Below, piece after piece: positions 47,777-61,514 of a stretch of 64,000 nt of DNA. The stretch lies in assembly GCF_002994745.2 (NCBI RefSeq), contig NC_037088.1:61708397-61772396 (forward strand). The letters run 5' to 3'. The notes under the pieces are model-generated. The model worked only from the letters and a program-made list of their open reading frames with translations, made no database searches and was not told the DNA's origin. Position numbers and translations under genes: made by a program. The DNA is from Rosa chinensis (lineage: Eukaryota; Streptophyta; Magnoliopsida; Rosales; Rosaceae). Numbering within the stretch: position 1 is the stretch's first letter; each line of letters begins with the position of its first letter.

Positions 47777-49544
47777 GAAAATGTTGATAGTTAATATAAC
47801 CACCGATCTAATGTGATAGGGAGAATGTTACTCTTTCAGATTTACTACGGGTTTGATCAATGATACATAACATGCAAAATAAAGTGCTTGAGAGGATGTT
47901 CGTTTTTCCCTAATTTTTTTAGCTACATCTCCAAAATTCCAAATGTATAATTTGCCAAAAGAAAAACGTCAGATGTATCAAAAAGAGATGATGCCAATAA
48001 GAAACTTTTAACTTTACACTTAAAATGAGTAATGATTTCATAAGAGAATTGCGTTAGAGTGAAAAAACGCAACAATCAAGTAAGTCATATTATATTGATT
48101 AAAATAAATGAAATTTATGATTGGACTCGCTTGATATAAGATTGTGTATGTAGTTAGAAATTTTTTGTCTCTTTTAGTGCGTGACGATAAAATCATGTAT
48201 CAATCATATATATGGTATATAGAAACAATGCAGAGAGTGACTTCCATAAGCAATGGAAATGCGTCCATTCCATAAAGCCAGCAGCAATGGAACACCAAGT
48301 TAATCTTTGCAGTATGAGAGTTAATGGCTACCACTGGGCAAGCTGCACCAGACAATCACTACAAGTTGTGTTGTACAATTCTGAATGTATTGACAACCGG
48401 ACAGAAAAATCAATCGGGATCTGTAGTCTTCACTTTTGATTCTTCTGTCTCCTCCGCCTCCCAATTTGGGGCCGGCGCCGTCAGGGGTTGGTGGCTTGTC
48501 CATTAATTATCTCCAATTTGTAATTTAGTATTTACAATGCATCTTAAAAAAAAAGCATACACTATATTTTCCTTTGTATAATTTAAAAGGATTGTAGATC
48601 CTCACGTCTCATTAATCATTTAAAAAAATTAATTAGCAGCTATGGTGGCTATGCACGTACATATGTTTTCGCCTACAATAATAATATTATTACATTCAAA
48701 AAATTTCTATTGTTACTTGGTTTTACTTTTATTGTCAAAGTGATAGCGAGCTATTACTTTAGTACCTTTTACTATAAATAAATGTTGGATAGAGTTTTGA
48801 ATTCGAATTAATTGTTGTAGTGGACAAGCTAATATATCCACATTAATTAAATTTGTATCATTTCTATGATATGACATGTGGACGTATGAATTATAGATAT
48901 TTTTCAGATATTTTGAGCACTGAACTACTTTCTTTTTGGCCAATAAGTAAACTATATTCTATATGTCGAAGTAGAAAGGTATGTAATTGATTCATAGACA
49001 AATGTTTGACAAATTTGTTACGAATGGACTGTTTCGAAGCAGCATAATATGATAATATTAGTGTGAAATTAGTATATTTATATTCATGTTGTCACATCTG
49101 AGAGAAAAGACAATAACAACCGCCGGAGATGCTCTTTTTAACACCATTACTTATTTAAACACAAACTTTGTATCGGGCCGCTCAAGTTTTGTGGTTTTTT
49201 TCATTTTGGGACATTTAAAAGAGTACTGGTTACTATTTTTTTTTTTTTAATTACAGTGCTAGTTATTTCTTAATTCTCTTACAATAATAATTTTAAACGA
49301 TGAGAGTTAAGTTTAATAGTAGTCAATTATTAATGTGTATTTCATTGCTATTATATATCCCTGCCATGTGCATATGATTCACTTCAGTCTTGACTGTGTT
49401 GTTGACACTTGGTTTTTGGAGTTCAACATGTCGTAGAGTAATCTTATTTTTTTTAATAACCCATAGAGTAATCTTATTTCGCAATAATCTCTGGTTAAAT
49501 CGTCTGAATTCATTCCAAGATCTATGGTCTATCAGGAATTGAAC
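47777..49544. other. Intergenic
   Basis: ERF 3' UTR and spacer. A 60-codon open frame at 48324-48506 has a coding-like Ser/Gly-rich end but no recognisable domain. No gene called. Confidence 0.4.
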
Positions 49545-49547
49545 TTA

Positions 49548-49919
49548 GAGCATCTTTAGCAATGTTAGCCATTTTTGAGTCAAATTTTAGCTAAAATAGC
49601 TAAAAAGTCATTTTGGCTAGTCACTTTAGAAATACGTCTGTATCAGTGCTCTCTATTTTAAATAATTTTGAATTTATATTATTTTAAAATGAAGATTAAA
49701 TTGTTTAAATGTATTTATAAATTACATAAAATAACTCAAAATGAATGTTTTAAATTATAGAGAGCCTCATCTTGCTCTCTATATTTAGGAACGAGATAGC
49801 TAAAAATTATAATGGAGAACCACTTAGGAGTCTGGTGCAACTGCTAAAATGGATAAAAAGCTAAACATGCTCTATAAAATATCTAAGGAGCCAAAATAGA
49901 GAGTCTGCTAAAGATGCTC
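49548..49919. mobile_element. Tourist-like MITE, TTA target duplication (copy 2)
   Basis: Ends gagcatctttagcaatgtt and, inverted, gagcatctttagcagactc; flanks tta at 49545-49547 and 49920-49922. 372 bp, AT-rich, no ORF. It shares the gagca terminus with the element at 45494 but is otherwise a different family. Confidence 0.8.
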
Positions 49920-49922
49920 TTA

Positions 49923-50554
49923 TTATATATTTGTCTTTTTTTCTTTCCAATGATTGGGAAATGCTTAAATTCTTTTCTGTAGTTGGAAAAAAAAAAACAC
50001 AAATATACTAAACCCCCAACCTTTAAGTCTTTAATTACAATCTAATCGATCTAAATGGTGAAATTTGAAAGACAAATCTTCTCAGGCACGGAACCGGGAG
50101 GTGGCTGAGGTGTACTGTAGCCCACCCCATTTGTGAGAGAAATATATACAGGGTATAGAACAGTCTTTCGCCAATATCCCCTAAAGTCCTTTCCCTCTCT
50201 CATCTCTAATTTATTTTCTTCTATTCTTCTCTTTTGTGATTCTTTTCTTACTTTTTTCTTTCCTTGTGTATTTAGTCCTTTCCAGTTCATCTAAGATAGA
50301 CTTCTCTATCAGACCAAAAATAAATAAATGAATTCTCCAATTTTATCATTTTTTCAATTAAGAGTTTAGCATTGAATTAATATAGGATCTAATTTAGATT
50401 TTCATCAAGGAAATGTCATAAAACTTATTAGTGAATTTGTTTTTTCCTTCAAACAGAGAACTTAGTTTGATTCAACCTATCTTCTTTTACAATCCTGATG
50501 TGTCCTTGGATCTTCTAAAAAGGAGTAAAACCCACCACTAGGGTCAAAACTTTC
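49923..50554. other. Intergenic
   Basis: AT-rich spacer without gene or clear repeat. Confidence 0.4.
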
Positions 50555-50760
50555 TTGCACCAGACAAAATGATACATAACTTTCAAAAGTGATCAAAATG
50601 ATACCTAAATTTTAAAAGTGATCAAAATGATACCTAAATTTTTTAAAACAAATCAACTTGATACCCAACTTTCAAAAGTGATCAAAATGATACCTAAAGT
50701 TTTAAAAACAAATCAATTTGATACCTCAGTTTACTTTTTCGTAACTTTTTGTTAAAATTG
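50555..50760. repeat. Tandem array of agtgatcaaaatgatacct units
   Basis: At least five degenerate units of about 35-50 bp, alternating agtgatcaaaatgatacct and acaaatcaacttgatacc. The style (self-repeating, ending near ttaaaattgatcacgtg) resembles one arm of the Mutator-like element at 10.6-11.2 kb, though the sequence differs. No partner arm is found nearby. Confidence 0.6.
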
Positions 50761-52956
50761 ATCACGTGTGGTGTAGTTGAGTCATTTAACTTATTGACGT
50801 GGCTCATATATGGCCTATGCTTTATGATGTGGTGTTGAGATGCTCTGCATAGTCAATTTCGGAGTGAGTCCCATTATTAGAAATCTATCAAATAAATAGT
50901 TTTTCAACAAATAATTTACATTCATCATTCTAGTCAAAAAACTCGTTGGAATGCATATCCATTCTAGTCAAATTACATTTTCTAATTTGTAATCCACACT
51001 CCCTCTTTTATTCTTTAGTCAAAATTCTCATAAAAAAAACAAAATATAAGAAAGACAAAATTTAAGTTATTAAAAAAAAAACATAAAGTGTGAATTTCAC
51101 TTCACTTGATTATCAGTCATTCATTTAATATACATAAATTTTTTAAATTCGATGACCGCTACGTTTATATTAATTTATTAAATTTAAACCAAGTAGCCAA
51201 GAGTATAGTCCAATATAAACAACAGTCTTTTATCTCTAGTGGGGTCTTTAATTATTTGTTGATCGGTCTGGTTTTTAATTTCAGCCCGTGGAGTTTGAAA
51301 TCAAAAGCATCTTCTCCGTATGAATGTGCCTTATATAATGCATTATGCCACTATGTACGTATGGCCCTATGTATGGGACACAGATGGAGTCTGAGGGATA
51401 GCCCTACTCACAACTTTTTCCGATCATTCAATTTTTCCAACTGGTTGAAAACAACGACCTAAAGACTACTACTTCTCAAGTCAATATGTGACTCGATCTC
51501 TTACATTCTTTTCTTGTTCATTAATTTTCTGGGTTTCAAACTTTGAAATACATTCACCAACCACAATGTCAATTACTACGTACAGTCTTTTCCATATGAC
51601 ATACAGATAGGTCGTTAGAATTGAACGGTTACAATTTATACATAGCCACACATTACACAAATCATAAACCAGCCCAAGTTATACATTCCTAAATACGTCT
51701 ATCGGTGGCCTCGATTGCCACTTGAGTGGAGTGGGTACCATCACTACAATTACCCTTCCTAGGTTAGTTTTGCACGTTCGAACGTTAAGTGCATTTGATT
51801 AGAAACTGTAGACCTCAACAATCATCCCAATTATATTGTCTTCTATATTTAATGCAAAGTTAAAATATACAGTAACTTATAAGATAAGATTATATAGAAT
51901 GTCTTGAAGCTGTCAAAATGGCCGGGCACTGTGTTGCAATGCAGTTGAAGCATTTCACATGCGCCAAATGAGTCTATCTTGAGTCTATAAAGTTTTTAAG
52001 TTTCTCTTGACAAAATAAATAAAAAGATAAAAAATGTTCATAATTTTTCAGTGAACATTTTAATGTTAAATCACCCTCATGCTTATTTTACTTTATATGT
52101 ACGACATATCATGGTATATGTATAAGTTTAAATTATTAACTGATGTTGATTGCATGGGCGGCTCTTTTGTAAGAGTGATTTTTTTTACAAATTACTGAAA
52201 CTAGTAAACTCACAAAATGAATAATTTCAATCACTTTCGATCATATAATTAATTAAACTACTTAAGGATTTTGCAGGTCTAAGTGATATATATGTATCTT
52301 TTTGCCCAATTCAAAAGTGGTTTTTTCCCAATTCAAAAGTGGTATCTGTTTTAAATTTTTTTTTTTTTCACCAAAAAGGACAATGGGTTCTCAGAATATT
52401 TGAATTATTCTTTGGTTAGAGTTTTTATGTTTGTTTATAGACCAATGATAGATCCATGGAAGGAAGGTTGAAGACGCTTAGAAAAAACAAACTCAAAATT
52501 GAAGGTAAATTGAAGTGAAAGCAACTCTTGAGTCTAAATTCATGTGGTACGTAGCATATTTGAGTAGCCAGCTTTGTATCGTCAATAGTCATACAATCCA
52601 ACGGTCGCGGGGTGTCCAACATGCATGAAAGTCTTGAAATTGATAGAGCAACGTAGCTTAGCTAGCTTGGTCTGATGTACCATCATGTACTGCGTATTTA
52701 AACTTGGTCAAATGTTCAACCTTGGCCAGTTCGTCGTCGTGGATGACATGGAGTTTGAATACTGATTCATCAGATTTTGCTACCATATTTGTAGTAGTAA
52801 AGCAGCAACCGCAAAGTTTGAGAGTCAGCAAGCAAAGTAACAAGAGCTACTTTGGACCCCCTTCCCCCAATCACATTGAGAGTTGTGTCACTCAAAAATA
52901 CTCTTGTTAATTACCCAGTATTGAATGCATTTTGCATTGCAATGTTATGATTATAT
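50761..52956. other. Intergenic, 2.2 kb
   Basis: AT-rich. Short open frames on both strands (for example 51106-51462) lack domains or splice partners. Nothing else supported. Confidence 0.4.
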
Positions 52957-52960
52957 TTTA

Positions 52961-53267
52961 GAGCAAGTTTATCCGTTGTGTCACTGAACTCAGGGTCTCT
53001 AGGTCATTGAGTTAGACACTATTCACTGTTTTTTTTATGTTTGTTTCCGACTGTTGGGTCTTGGTCTGTTTCCAAACTGATTCGTGTCACTCTGGTTCAA
53101 TTTCCTGACCTACAAACTGATTCACAGTGATCTAAGGTCAGTTTGAAATTTGATCAAATGACCCAGAACCAACTGATGGAAACAAACATAAAAAAGCGTG
53201 CAGTGAACAATACCTGACCCAACAACTTAGCGATCTTGACTTAGTGACCCAACAGATAAACTTGTTT
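52961..53267. mobile_element. Tourist-like MITE related to the 45.5-kb element
   Basis: Left end gagcaagtttatccgttgtg; inverted right end aaacaagtttatctgttggg. Both resemble the termini at 45494-45763. A nested inverted pair (tttatgtttgtttcc and ggaaacaaacataaa) shows it folds along its length. Flanks are tta and ttg, so any target duplication has decayed by one base. About 307 bp. Confidence 0.7.
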
Positions 53268-54203
53268 TTGCGTTTCTCACTTTTATCTTTAGAAATAGAA
53301 ATATCTTTCCATACCCAAACGCAAACAAATATGCATCTGCTGCCACATTTCGTATTCTCATTAATTACCTCAGTGCTGGAACTGTTTACGCTACAGATTT
53401 TCGTTGTTGTTGACTGGAACTGCTAGCGTGATGTCAAACTCTGCCAGACTGCCACATATAAACGCCGTCCATTAATTGTGTTCTCATTTGAAAAGGAGAC
53501 GGAGAAGAAAGCCATGCAGAGCTCTCATAGAAAGCCTATAATATGATCAATGATGATTCATGGCCAGCTCTGAAAAACTCTGCAACTTTTTGCAGTACAT
53601 ACTCTTAAACTCTAACAGTCTGAGTCATGGCTAAGCTAGCAACTGGCCCAGTTTTCTTTGTATGAGTACCTAACGCAACTTACCTTCTGAAGATTTGACC
53701 AACCGACGTAAGTAAACAATCGAGTTCAGAAGTTAGATAGGGTGAATTTTTCAACGTGAAATTACGACAACCCATAATCAAAAGTGACTTTTCGTTTTAT
53801 AATTAATTAAACATTTAAAACATGTCGATGTTCAAGTCAGCTAAACTCATTATATTTGGCAAATGTGCAATGCATGCATGATCATATACTTATCAAAGCA
53901 TAATATTCAATTCAATTGGGTCGATACCAATTTCAATCATGCTTCTCATAGGTCTGAGCTAGCTGTAACATTTGTCCCATACACATTTTCCTTTCTCTGA
54001 TTCCTTTGAATTCATCAGATGTACGTATGAACTTCTCATTCCCCCACTTATAATATACTGATATATATGTTTTGTAGTGTTGTCACATGCATATTACGAA
54101 TTAACAAAGACAAATGGAAGAACAAATGATTGGCCGAGTTACACTCCTCTTATTGGTTTAGTCTTAGATAAAAAGAAAATCATAGCTCTGCAATTCAATG
54201 TGA
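53268..54203. other. Intergenic
   Basis: Spacer between the MITE and the hAT element. No gene seen. Confidence 0.4.
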
Positions 54204-54211
54204 GTTATAAG

Positions 54212-54820
54212 TAGAGCTGCCACTTGGTTAGGTAATTACCGAATCGATCGAATACCAACTGATGTTTTGTGTTTGGTAAATCGACTTTTTAGTTATCGAA
54301 ACCAATAAAACCGAAATCGAAAATTACCGAAAAAGTTAGTTTTGTTTTGTTAAATACCGAATCTACCGATTATCTAAATATTAGTTTTATATACTATAAT
54401 TTTCAATACATATATATGCATATTAAATAATAAATAGAAAAACTTTCATAATAGTATGAACATTACTACATATACTCCATTAATAATACATTCACTGTAA
54501 GTAATATAGTCAAAGATAGTTAAATAACCTAGCTTTATTGAAAATGACTCAAACTTGATGTCATATGTACAAAATAAAACTTTAATAAGTAGATGAATAT
54601 AAAGTTTATGACTATAAAATTGAAAAACCTATTACTGTCCATTCTAATTTATATTACAAAGAATTAGTTGTTCTAAAGTTGGTAATACCGAATTTGGTAA
54701 ACATGATTAAAACCCGAAACTTTTGGTTGATAATTAGTAGCTCAATTTTGAAACCGAAAGCTTTGATTTTGAAGTTGATAATATCTATAACCAATTTGAA
54801 CCGACCGACTGATAGCCCTA
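54212..54820. mobile_element. Non-autonomous hAT element, 8-bp TSD
   Basis: Starts tagagctgccactt and, inverted, ends tagggctatcagtc. Flanked by exact 8-mers gttataag at 54204-54211 and 54821-54828, the hAT duplication length. 609 bp, AT-rich, with repeated accgaa motifs near both ends (subterminal repeats are usual in hAT elements). No transposase. Confidence 0.85.
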
Positions 54821-54828
54821 GTTATAAG

Positions 54829-57800
54829 TTAACTAAATGGGACTTTTAGAGTTTTAGTCATTTAAATAACCTTTTCATAAAGTGATTAGACTCCTCTGCC
54901 TATTGATGGAATATTACTCAATGACTTCTTCCAAATAGTACGTACCTTGCTGTTAAAATACTACTAATTACTTACTAAATTTTAAGAATAATTACAATAA
55001 ATGAATCATATTTTGAGTACCACTTATATCTCACTTTATGTGATAGTTGGCGTAGCATACGGTCTAATTTATCAGAAAATTACATTAAATGCCTTAATTG
55101 AGCTATTGCTCTGTAAGGTGAGATGCATGTAGTTCATTGAGCAGGCTAGCATTATTCTTCTCCAAACTAAATAGTCAAATTGGCCTTTAGCATGGTCTAA
55201 ATACTTGGATTATATATATTTTTTCCCAAGTTATGAATGAATGAAGATAGGTTGAACACGGGTGTATGAGACATAAACTACTATGTTTATGGAATTTATA
55301 TAAGATCTTTTTGGAGGTTAATGTATACTTGATGTGAATACACTCGTCAATCAACTTTTATAGAATAACTTTACCGCATTAATTGAACCCATTTCACATA
55401 AGGTTGGTGGGAGAATCCAAGTTCAATAATCTGATGACTTTAAACGTACAGCTGATTAATCACATACTACCTCCACTAATCAAATATTTATTCTTGACTA
55501 AATGAAAACTTGGAAAATGGCAAGTTTGTCATTATGTCCTAAAAGCAAAGATCCAAGAACCATAGTCTCTATACGTCGGCTAAATAGTTATCAAAAAAAA
55601 AAAATGTCTACATTAATATGTAAACATGCATATAACAATTAGTTAGGATGATTATCAAAGGACCATCTCAGTATCTATAAATTAATACAAACGGTGGCGG
55701 TCCAACTAAGCCACAGCTCAAAGGGAAGCAAAAATCCAAAACATCATGGCCAAAAATTAAATCAGTTGGATCAGCCAAATGCCAAACCACTTGGTTGACG
55801 GTATATATCATACTAGGGCCTCTATGGGGACAACAAAATTAATTTATAAAAGCCATGAGGAGCAAGCAAGTTGATCGAAGTGACTTTAAGTTGCAAGTGG
55901 AGGCTAGGATTCGATGAATGATGATCACATACGAAGAAGTTTGCATGAAATGTACGAAAGCTCCTCGATCGTGATTTGCTTACTTCGAGCTTGAAATTTC
56001 TGCAAAAAGTTTGATTTTAGAGACAGTTTAGTCAAGGTTAAATCACACGTGGTTTTAATTTGAATTCTCCCCTTTGAATGTCAAACAAACACAAATATAT
56101 TCAAATGTGATGCGTATTGAAAAAGTGAAACATTTTATATATTTAAGAAAAAAATGATATATCATTTTACCCTCGCTAGTAAAATAGAGGACAGTACAAA
56201 AATGTGTTGGAGATTGATAGATTATATCATTATAAAATTGAGAATTATATCTTCAGCTGTACTTAATAAATCAGAGTTTGAATGACATTAAGAAAGGTAG
56301 AATGTGTGAAAAGAGAAATGTAAAATCAGGTGAAAATGAAATAAAAATATACGTATGTGTTTTGAATTATTAAAAATATGAGATGCATAACTAGTTACTT
56401 AAGTTAAGTTATAGGGTTAGACAGATTGTCAAATTGACCCAAAATTCTCATATTCAGGTGAGAGAAAAAAAAAAGTTTTATTTTAATACCCTTTTACTTG
56501 CCCCCAACTTGAGGTAAATGAAAGAATTTTGTGGAATTTCATGATTGTTTTGTCCTAATCAAAGAAAAAATTTGTTTATAATTGCCTTGGATCAAATGTC
56601 AATGCATGTCGATCATTATTGTCATTGATAAGGCCATTAGTCCAGCGGCACGTGTGCGGGACTGCAGTCGTCACTGACCACGCTCGTCTTCAGTCAGTAG
56701 AAACTTTTACATTCTTTGAATCCAGAGCTAGCTAAAAGCTCGTATTATCCTCTGTGTTTGAATGGCACCTGCGTTTAGAATTTAAACTATAATTAGTACA
56801 ATCATGCTCTCTGTCATTAAGTTTAAAATAGTACTAATGATATACGTATCAGTAGACGCCACAAAAAACAAGTGACGATCCATGGTAAGACACAAGCTCA
56901 TGTTTTATACATACTTCTTAATTCAAACACGTGGACTGCTTACTACTCGTTAATTATGTCTTAAAGTAAGGAGGACATAATCATAGCTATTTTATACGCT
57001 AATTATCTTTTGATTTAATCAATATTCGGATATTGAGGTACGGTTGAGTCTTTGACAAGGTTCCTAACCTCTGTTCTTATTTTTTTAATATCCTCTTACT
57101 TTGACAACATTTGTTACTCTAGCTAAACCCTAAATGGTGTTTGATTTTCCCTAAATTATGAATTTACCTGATTGAAATTTTTTTTGGAATGTTTATGCTC
57201 TTACTATTGAAAACCAAGGCAATGTTTGTATGGGTGAGATTCTAATGAGGAGTTCATGATGACTTTTAAATTAACGGTTTTTGGATGACATGTGTATTGT
57301 AAAATTAATATTTCAACTAAAAGTGGGACCACTCATCCATCTGTTGATTTGAAAATCCTCATTGAATCCTTATTTAAAACTCTTCAATAGAGCCTCTCAA
57401 ATGTTTGTCTATCTCCCTAATGTATTTAGGTTTCCATTAATTTTTCTATTAATAATAAAGACATGTTGAAGAAATAGTGAATTGTCAAAGAACTTTTTCC
57501 ACTCTGGTATCCTGAGAAGCACGCTCTAGTCTGTCGTCAATTGACTCCATGACAAGCTTTAATTGGCAGCGATAGATGATCGATGAAACACACATAAAGT
57601 GACAAGTTTGCTATGAGGATACAAAATCTTTAATCACTATTCTTGTGCCAAAGCATTGTAAGAAGAAAAGAAAAGATTGGTGGAGATGGCCGGAAAGGAA
57701 ACCAATAAAGCGGTGTTGGAGTTATCAAGTTTTTGTAGACACACTGTTTTGAAACTTTTTACCATTTTAAAGAACACACCTATAATACTTTGATAAAGAA

Positions 57801-58216
57801 AAATATGATGAAGATGAACAAGATATATAAGACTTACTTTTCAAAGGTCACGGAGTAATTCTTTAAATTGCTTTGCAAGGAGTAAATTAATAATCTAGTG
57901 TGGAGAAATTGCGTTTGTTAAGCTTTTTGCTTAGGTGGGTTATGATTGTTATCTCTTTGTTACGAGCTCAGGTAACCTTTATAAAGTTTAAAGCATTAGC
58001 TGGAAGTAACCTGGAAATTGTTAATTAAAAACGTGAGGGCTAAAACAACAATAGAATATAGCCTCCAAACAGTCTCCAGTCCACTATCGACTTTGTATAT
58101 TCCACCAAAAATCCAAAATGATGCTTCCTATCTCTGTCCTCGAACCTAATGTGAAGCCACACATTCAGACCTTTCCCCAATTAGCGACTCCTTCCCATCT
58201 TCTTCCCCACTTCGCA
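54829..58216. other. Intergenic, 3.4 kb
   Basis: The longest stretch without a call. AT-rich, no ORF above background, no long repeats. A short GC-richer patch with cacgtg lies near 56646-56660. The right end is the promoter of the next ERF. Confidence 0.4.
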
Positions 58217-58225
58217 TATATATAA
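58217..58225 (+). promoter_or_regulatory. TATA box of the second ERF gene
   Basis: TATATATAA, 93 bases before the ATG, in a C-rich context typical of plant core promoters. Confidence 0.55.
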
Positions 58226-58317
58226 CCACCCTCACACTCCTCTTTTCCACTCAAACCACTACTCTTCACTTTGAATTTCAAACTTCAAATTCCTTCCGAG
58301 ACTTCCAAACATAAAAA

Positions 58318-59199
58318 ATGGAACAAGCTTCTGCCCTAGACATGATCAGCCAACACCTTCTCAGTGAGTTTAACTCCATGGAGAGCTTCATCACCAGCCT
58401 CAACAACTGCACTTCCAACATTGATCAAACCCCTCAATATCAACAAGCTGATGATTCCTTCAAAGTCTCTGATTACTTACTCCCTTCTGAACCCGAATTC
58501 GAGTTCGAAACCAAGCCTCAGATTGTCCACTCCGAGCCATCCCCAAAGAAAAATTCGACTCTCAGTCACCGCAAGCCGACCATCAACGTGGCAATACCAA
58601 CAAGGCCGGCTCCAGCTGTGGCGCCTGCTGTTTCTGCGAGCGCCACAACTGCTCAGAGTTCGATAAACTCTGAGAACGAGGCGAGGCACTACAGGGGAGT
58701 CCGTAGACGCCCCTGGGGCAAGTACGCTGCCGAAATTCGTGACCCTAACAAAAGGGGGTCACGGGTTTGGCTGGGGACCTTTGACACCGCCGTTGAAGCG
58801 GCCAAGGCTTATGATCTCGCGGCGTTTAAGTTGAGGGGGAGCAAAGCCATCCTCAACTTTCCTCTTGAAATTAACAGCAACATCGCGGCGGCTCAGCCTC
58901 TTCAGGCGAGCGTAGTTGGCCGGAAGAGGAGGAGGTCTGAGAGTGCAGAGGGTAACAGTGAGGGTGTGGAGAGTAATAAAGCGATGAAGAAGGAGGAGGA
59001 AACCATAAGCAGCTGCAACAGCACCTCACCAATTAGATCATCCATTTCATCAGCCGCAGCAGTTAACTGTCCATTAACGCCGTCGAATTGGACGTCAATT
59101 TGGGATAGCAAAGATCTTGACGGAATTTTCAGTGTGCCTCCTTTGTCACCATTATCTCCTCACCCCTGTTTCGGATACAACCAGCTTTTAATTCATTGA
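58318..59199 (+). CDS. ERF5/ERF6-type transcription factor (group IXb), intronless
   Basis: 293 residues from the first ATG ([18 protein letters not shown]). Seen: the N-terminal helix shared by group IX factors, one AP2/ERF domain at 124-182 ([40 protein letters not shown]), a basic GRKRRR nuclear-signal candidate after it, and a C-terminal [17 protein letters not shown] that closely matches the end of Arabidopsis ERF5/ERF6. In that group the Ser-Pro pairs are MAPK phosphorylation sites coupling pathogen signals to the factor. It activates GCC-box defence genes. The next ERF lies 2.3 kb downstream on the same strand. Intact. Confidence 0.93.
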   Translation: MEQASALDMISQHLLSEFNSMESFITSLNNCTSNIDQTPQYQQADDSFKVSDYLLPSEPEFEFETKPQIVHSEPSPKKNSTLSHRKPTINVAIPTRPAPAVAPAVSASATTAQSSINSENEARHYRGVRRRPWGKYAAEIRDPNKRGSRVWLGTFDTAVEAAKAYDLAAFKLRGSKAILNFPLEINSNIAAAQPLQASVVGRKRRRSESAEGNSEGVESNKAMKKEEETISSCNSTSPIRSSISSAAAVNCPLTPSNWTSIWDSKDLDGIFSVPPLSPLSPHPCFGYNQLLIH

Positions 59200-61426
59200 T
59201 TAATTACCAGAAACTATAAGAAGTTGTCCATCTGCAAAAGAGAGTGATGATGATGATTTAGGAGTTTGCTACTGTAAATATCTTAGAGATGATCGATGAG
59301 TTTAATTTCTCTGTACTACGCAATATCGTGCTCTTCTTGGAATTGTTTATTCGTTTATTATATAATGAAATTGCTTCTGATTTTCATCAACTTCTTTAAG
59401 CCTTTTGTTTTGGTTCCTTTGATTATAAATATAATGTGTTGAGACTTCAGATCATCGTTTTGGTAGTAGCAAAATATAAGGTGACCGTTGCGTATGGGCA
59501 ACTTGCAACTATTTGTCAGGATTCAGGAGATAACTATTCATTACTGTTGTTCTGTACAAATTAATGTCAGGATATTGTAAGAGCAGCTAGGATGATATTG
59601 TTAATTATGTTTATTCATATATAATTAGCCTTCAAAACTAATTATATATGTAGCATGTCTCCAATACCCTCCAGTAGATTCTCATGAACATGTACATTAG
59701 TTCAGTAATACAAATTACGGAAAAGATGATCTCGAATGGTAAAAGAACTTACAACGGCTTTACTAATCTTAGTATCTTACAACGGTACGTTTTTCCATTG
59801 TAAGATTAACTCCCAGTTATTTTTGTATCTGTTCAACACAATGCGTCGGATGTTGAAAACCCAAGATACCGAACTACATGCATGTATTTGGGACAGACAA
59901 GTGGATGACATTTTTGGCAAGGTTCAATAACTTCAATTTATGTAGAAAGAGATGTGAGCTTGATTTTGTACTGGCCATCACTAAATTCCTTTATGAAACT
60001 ATGAAAGGTTGTGCCTAGTTCTTTACTAGTAGGCAAGAGGAGAAATCAAAAATTGCTCTACTTCCGGTCATTTGGGTTCGTCTAGCAACTTTTGATAATA
60101 TCAATATTTCTCATAGTACACGAGATATCGAAGAGAGTGTCAGTTAGGTCACTGATCAACTGACTGGCCATATTTATCAATAATTTGATATAAAGATGAG
60201 TTTACTAGATCACAATTATTTCGACGGAGACATTCTCATGGTACAATAATTAGGTGATGAGATACCGAACAAATTGTCAATTAGGTCACCGATCAATTGA
60301 GTGAGAATTTGTCTAGTTGTCAGTCGGATGAATGGGATGGTATTGCTCATTAGTCACTTGTTCTTCTACAAAATCTAAGCTTCATATATAATTATGTCTC
60401 CTACTTCTATTTTATGAATTCATTTTTATGAAATGCACCAATAATAATAGTTTTTCTTGATATTATTTATAAAAATTGAGATATGAAACTAGTCAAATTA
60501 AGAGACTCAACATCACGCTCATTATTTCGTGAAAAAAAATTCTCTAGATGCACATAATTCATAAGTCTCAAAAATAAAAAGAATAGAAGAATCACAATTT
60601 CCACAAATTATATGATAAATTTTATGAGTCACACCACTACGTACACTTACGAGACTGATGAATAAACTTTAATACGTGTATCGCATTAAAAATTAAAAGA
60701 TGTTTAATCTCTATAATGACAACCTCAACCACGAAGTCTTTCGGCTCTATAGTTATATTCAAATGTAAAGATCATAAACCAGCTGGTGTTCTAAATATCA
60801 ACGAGTTAACAAGGTTAGGTTAGGTTATCCAGAAATCCGGTTGTAATCTCTGGCAATTGGATCATTTAATGAAATGTACCATGTTATGCAGTTATGCACT
60901 GTCTTCTCATTTCAAGTTGATGATGGTGAAGTCTCTCTTTTACAGATTTTTCCATCCTTTGTATCTAGACAAAGAGCCGAGCTTCACCATTGATGTCTTA
61001 TTGATCACATGGACAGCGATATCTCTCCCTCTCATTATACACATTATGAGTTGGTTGCAAATGAGGGCCCCTATTTCAATACTAGTTGCATGAAACTTGT
61101 TGTCCATGACTGAAACTCTGGTGGATGATGATGTCCTTCCCAGTCCTTGTACAATGTCTCCATTATACACAACAGCTAAGCTCTACTAGTACCAAGTGGA
61201 TAGCCCAAAACAGAAACAAACCCTCTTTACACTATGGGTTGCTCTCATCATCTTCTTCATTCTTTAATGATCCCAAGGATAAGATCTTATCATGAATCAC
61301 TCAGGCCACAGTGAAAGGTCATGATATCCCCTTTTTTTATGGTGAAAACTGAACAGTGATCCTATGCTGTGAAAATGGTAGATTCCTAACCCTCATAAAC
61401 AATAGTAGCCCATAAGGTCTTTTTCC
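59200..61426. other. Intergenic between the paired ERF genes
   Basis: 3' UTR, AT-rich spacer and promoter. A short direct repeat (gtcagttaggtcactgatca-type, about 60139-60164 and 60276-60301) is the only structure seen. Confidence 0.4.
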
Positions 61427-61440
61427 TATATAATATATAA
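61427..61440 (+). promoter_or_regulatory. TATA region of the third ERF gene
   Basis: TATATAATATATAA, about 75-90 bases before the ATG. Confidence 0.5.
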
Positions 61441-61514
61441 AATTGTTGCCCAGCTTTCTTCAACCATAGTCTATTCCTTTAAAAAATACTCTAGGATATG
61501 CTCTTAGTTTGAAA

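Noticed and set aside
48324..48506. 60-codon frame ending GAGAVRGWWLVH
   Set aside because: Composition is somewhat coding-like but there is no domain, promoter or splice partner that I can point to.
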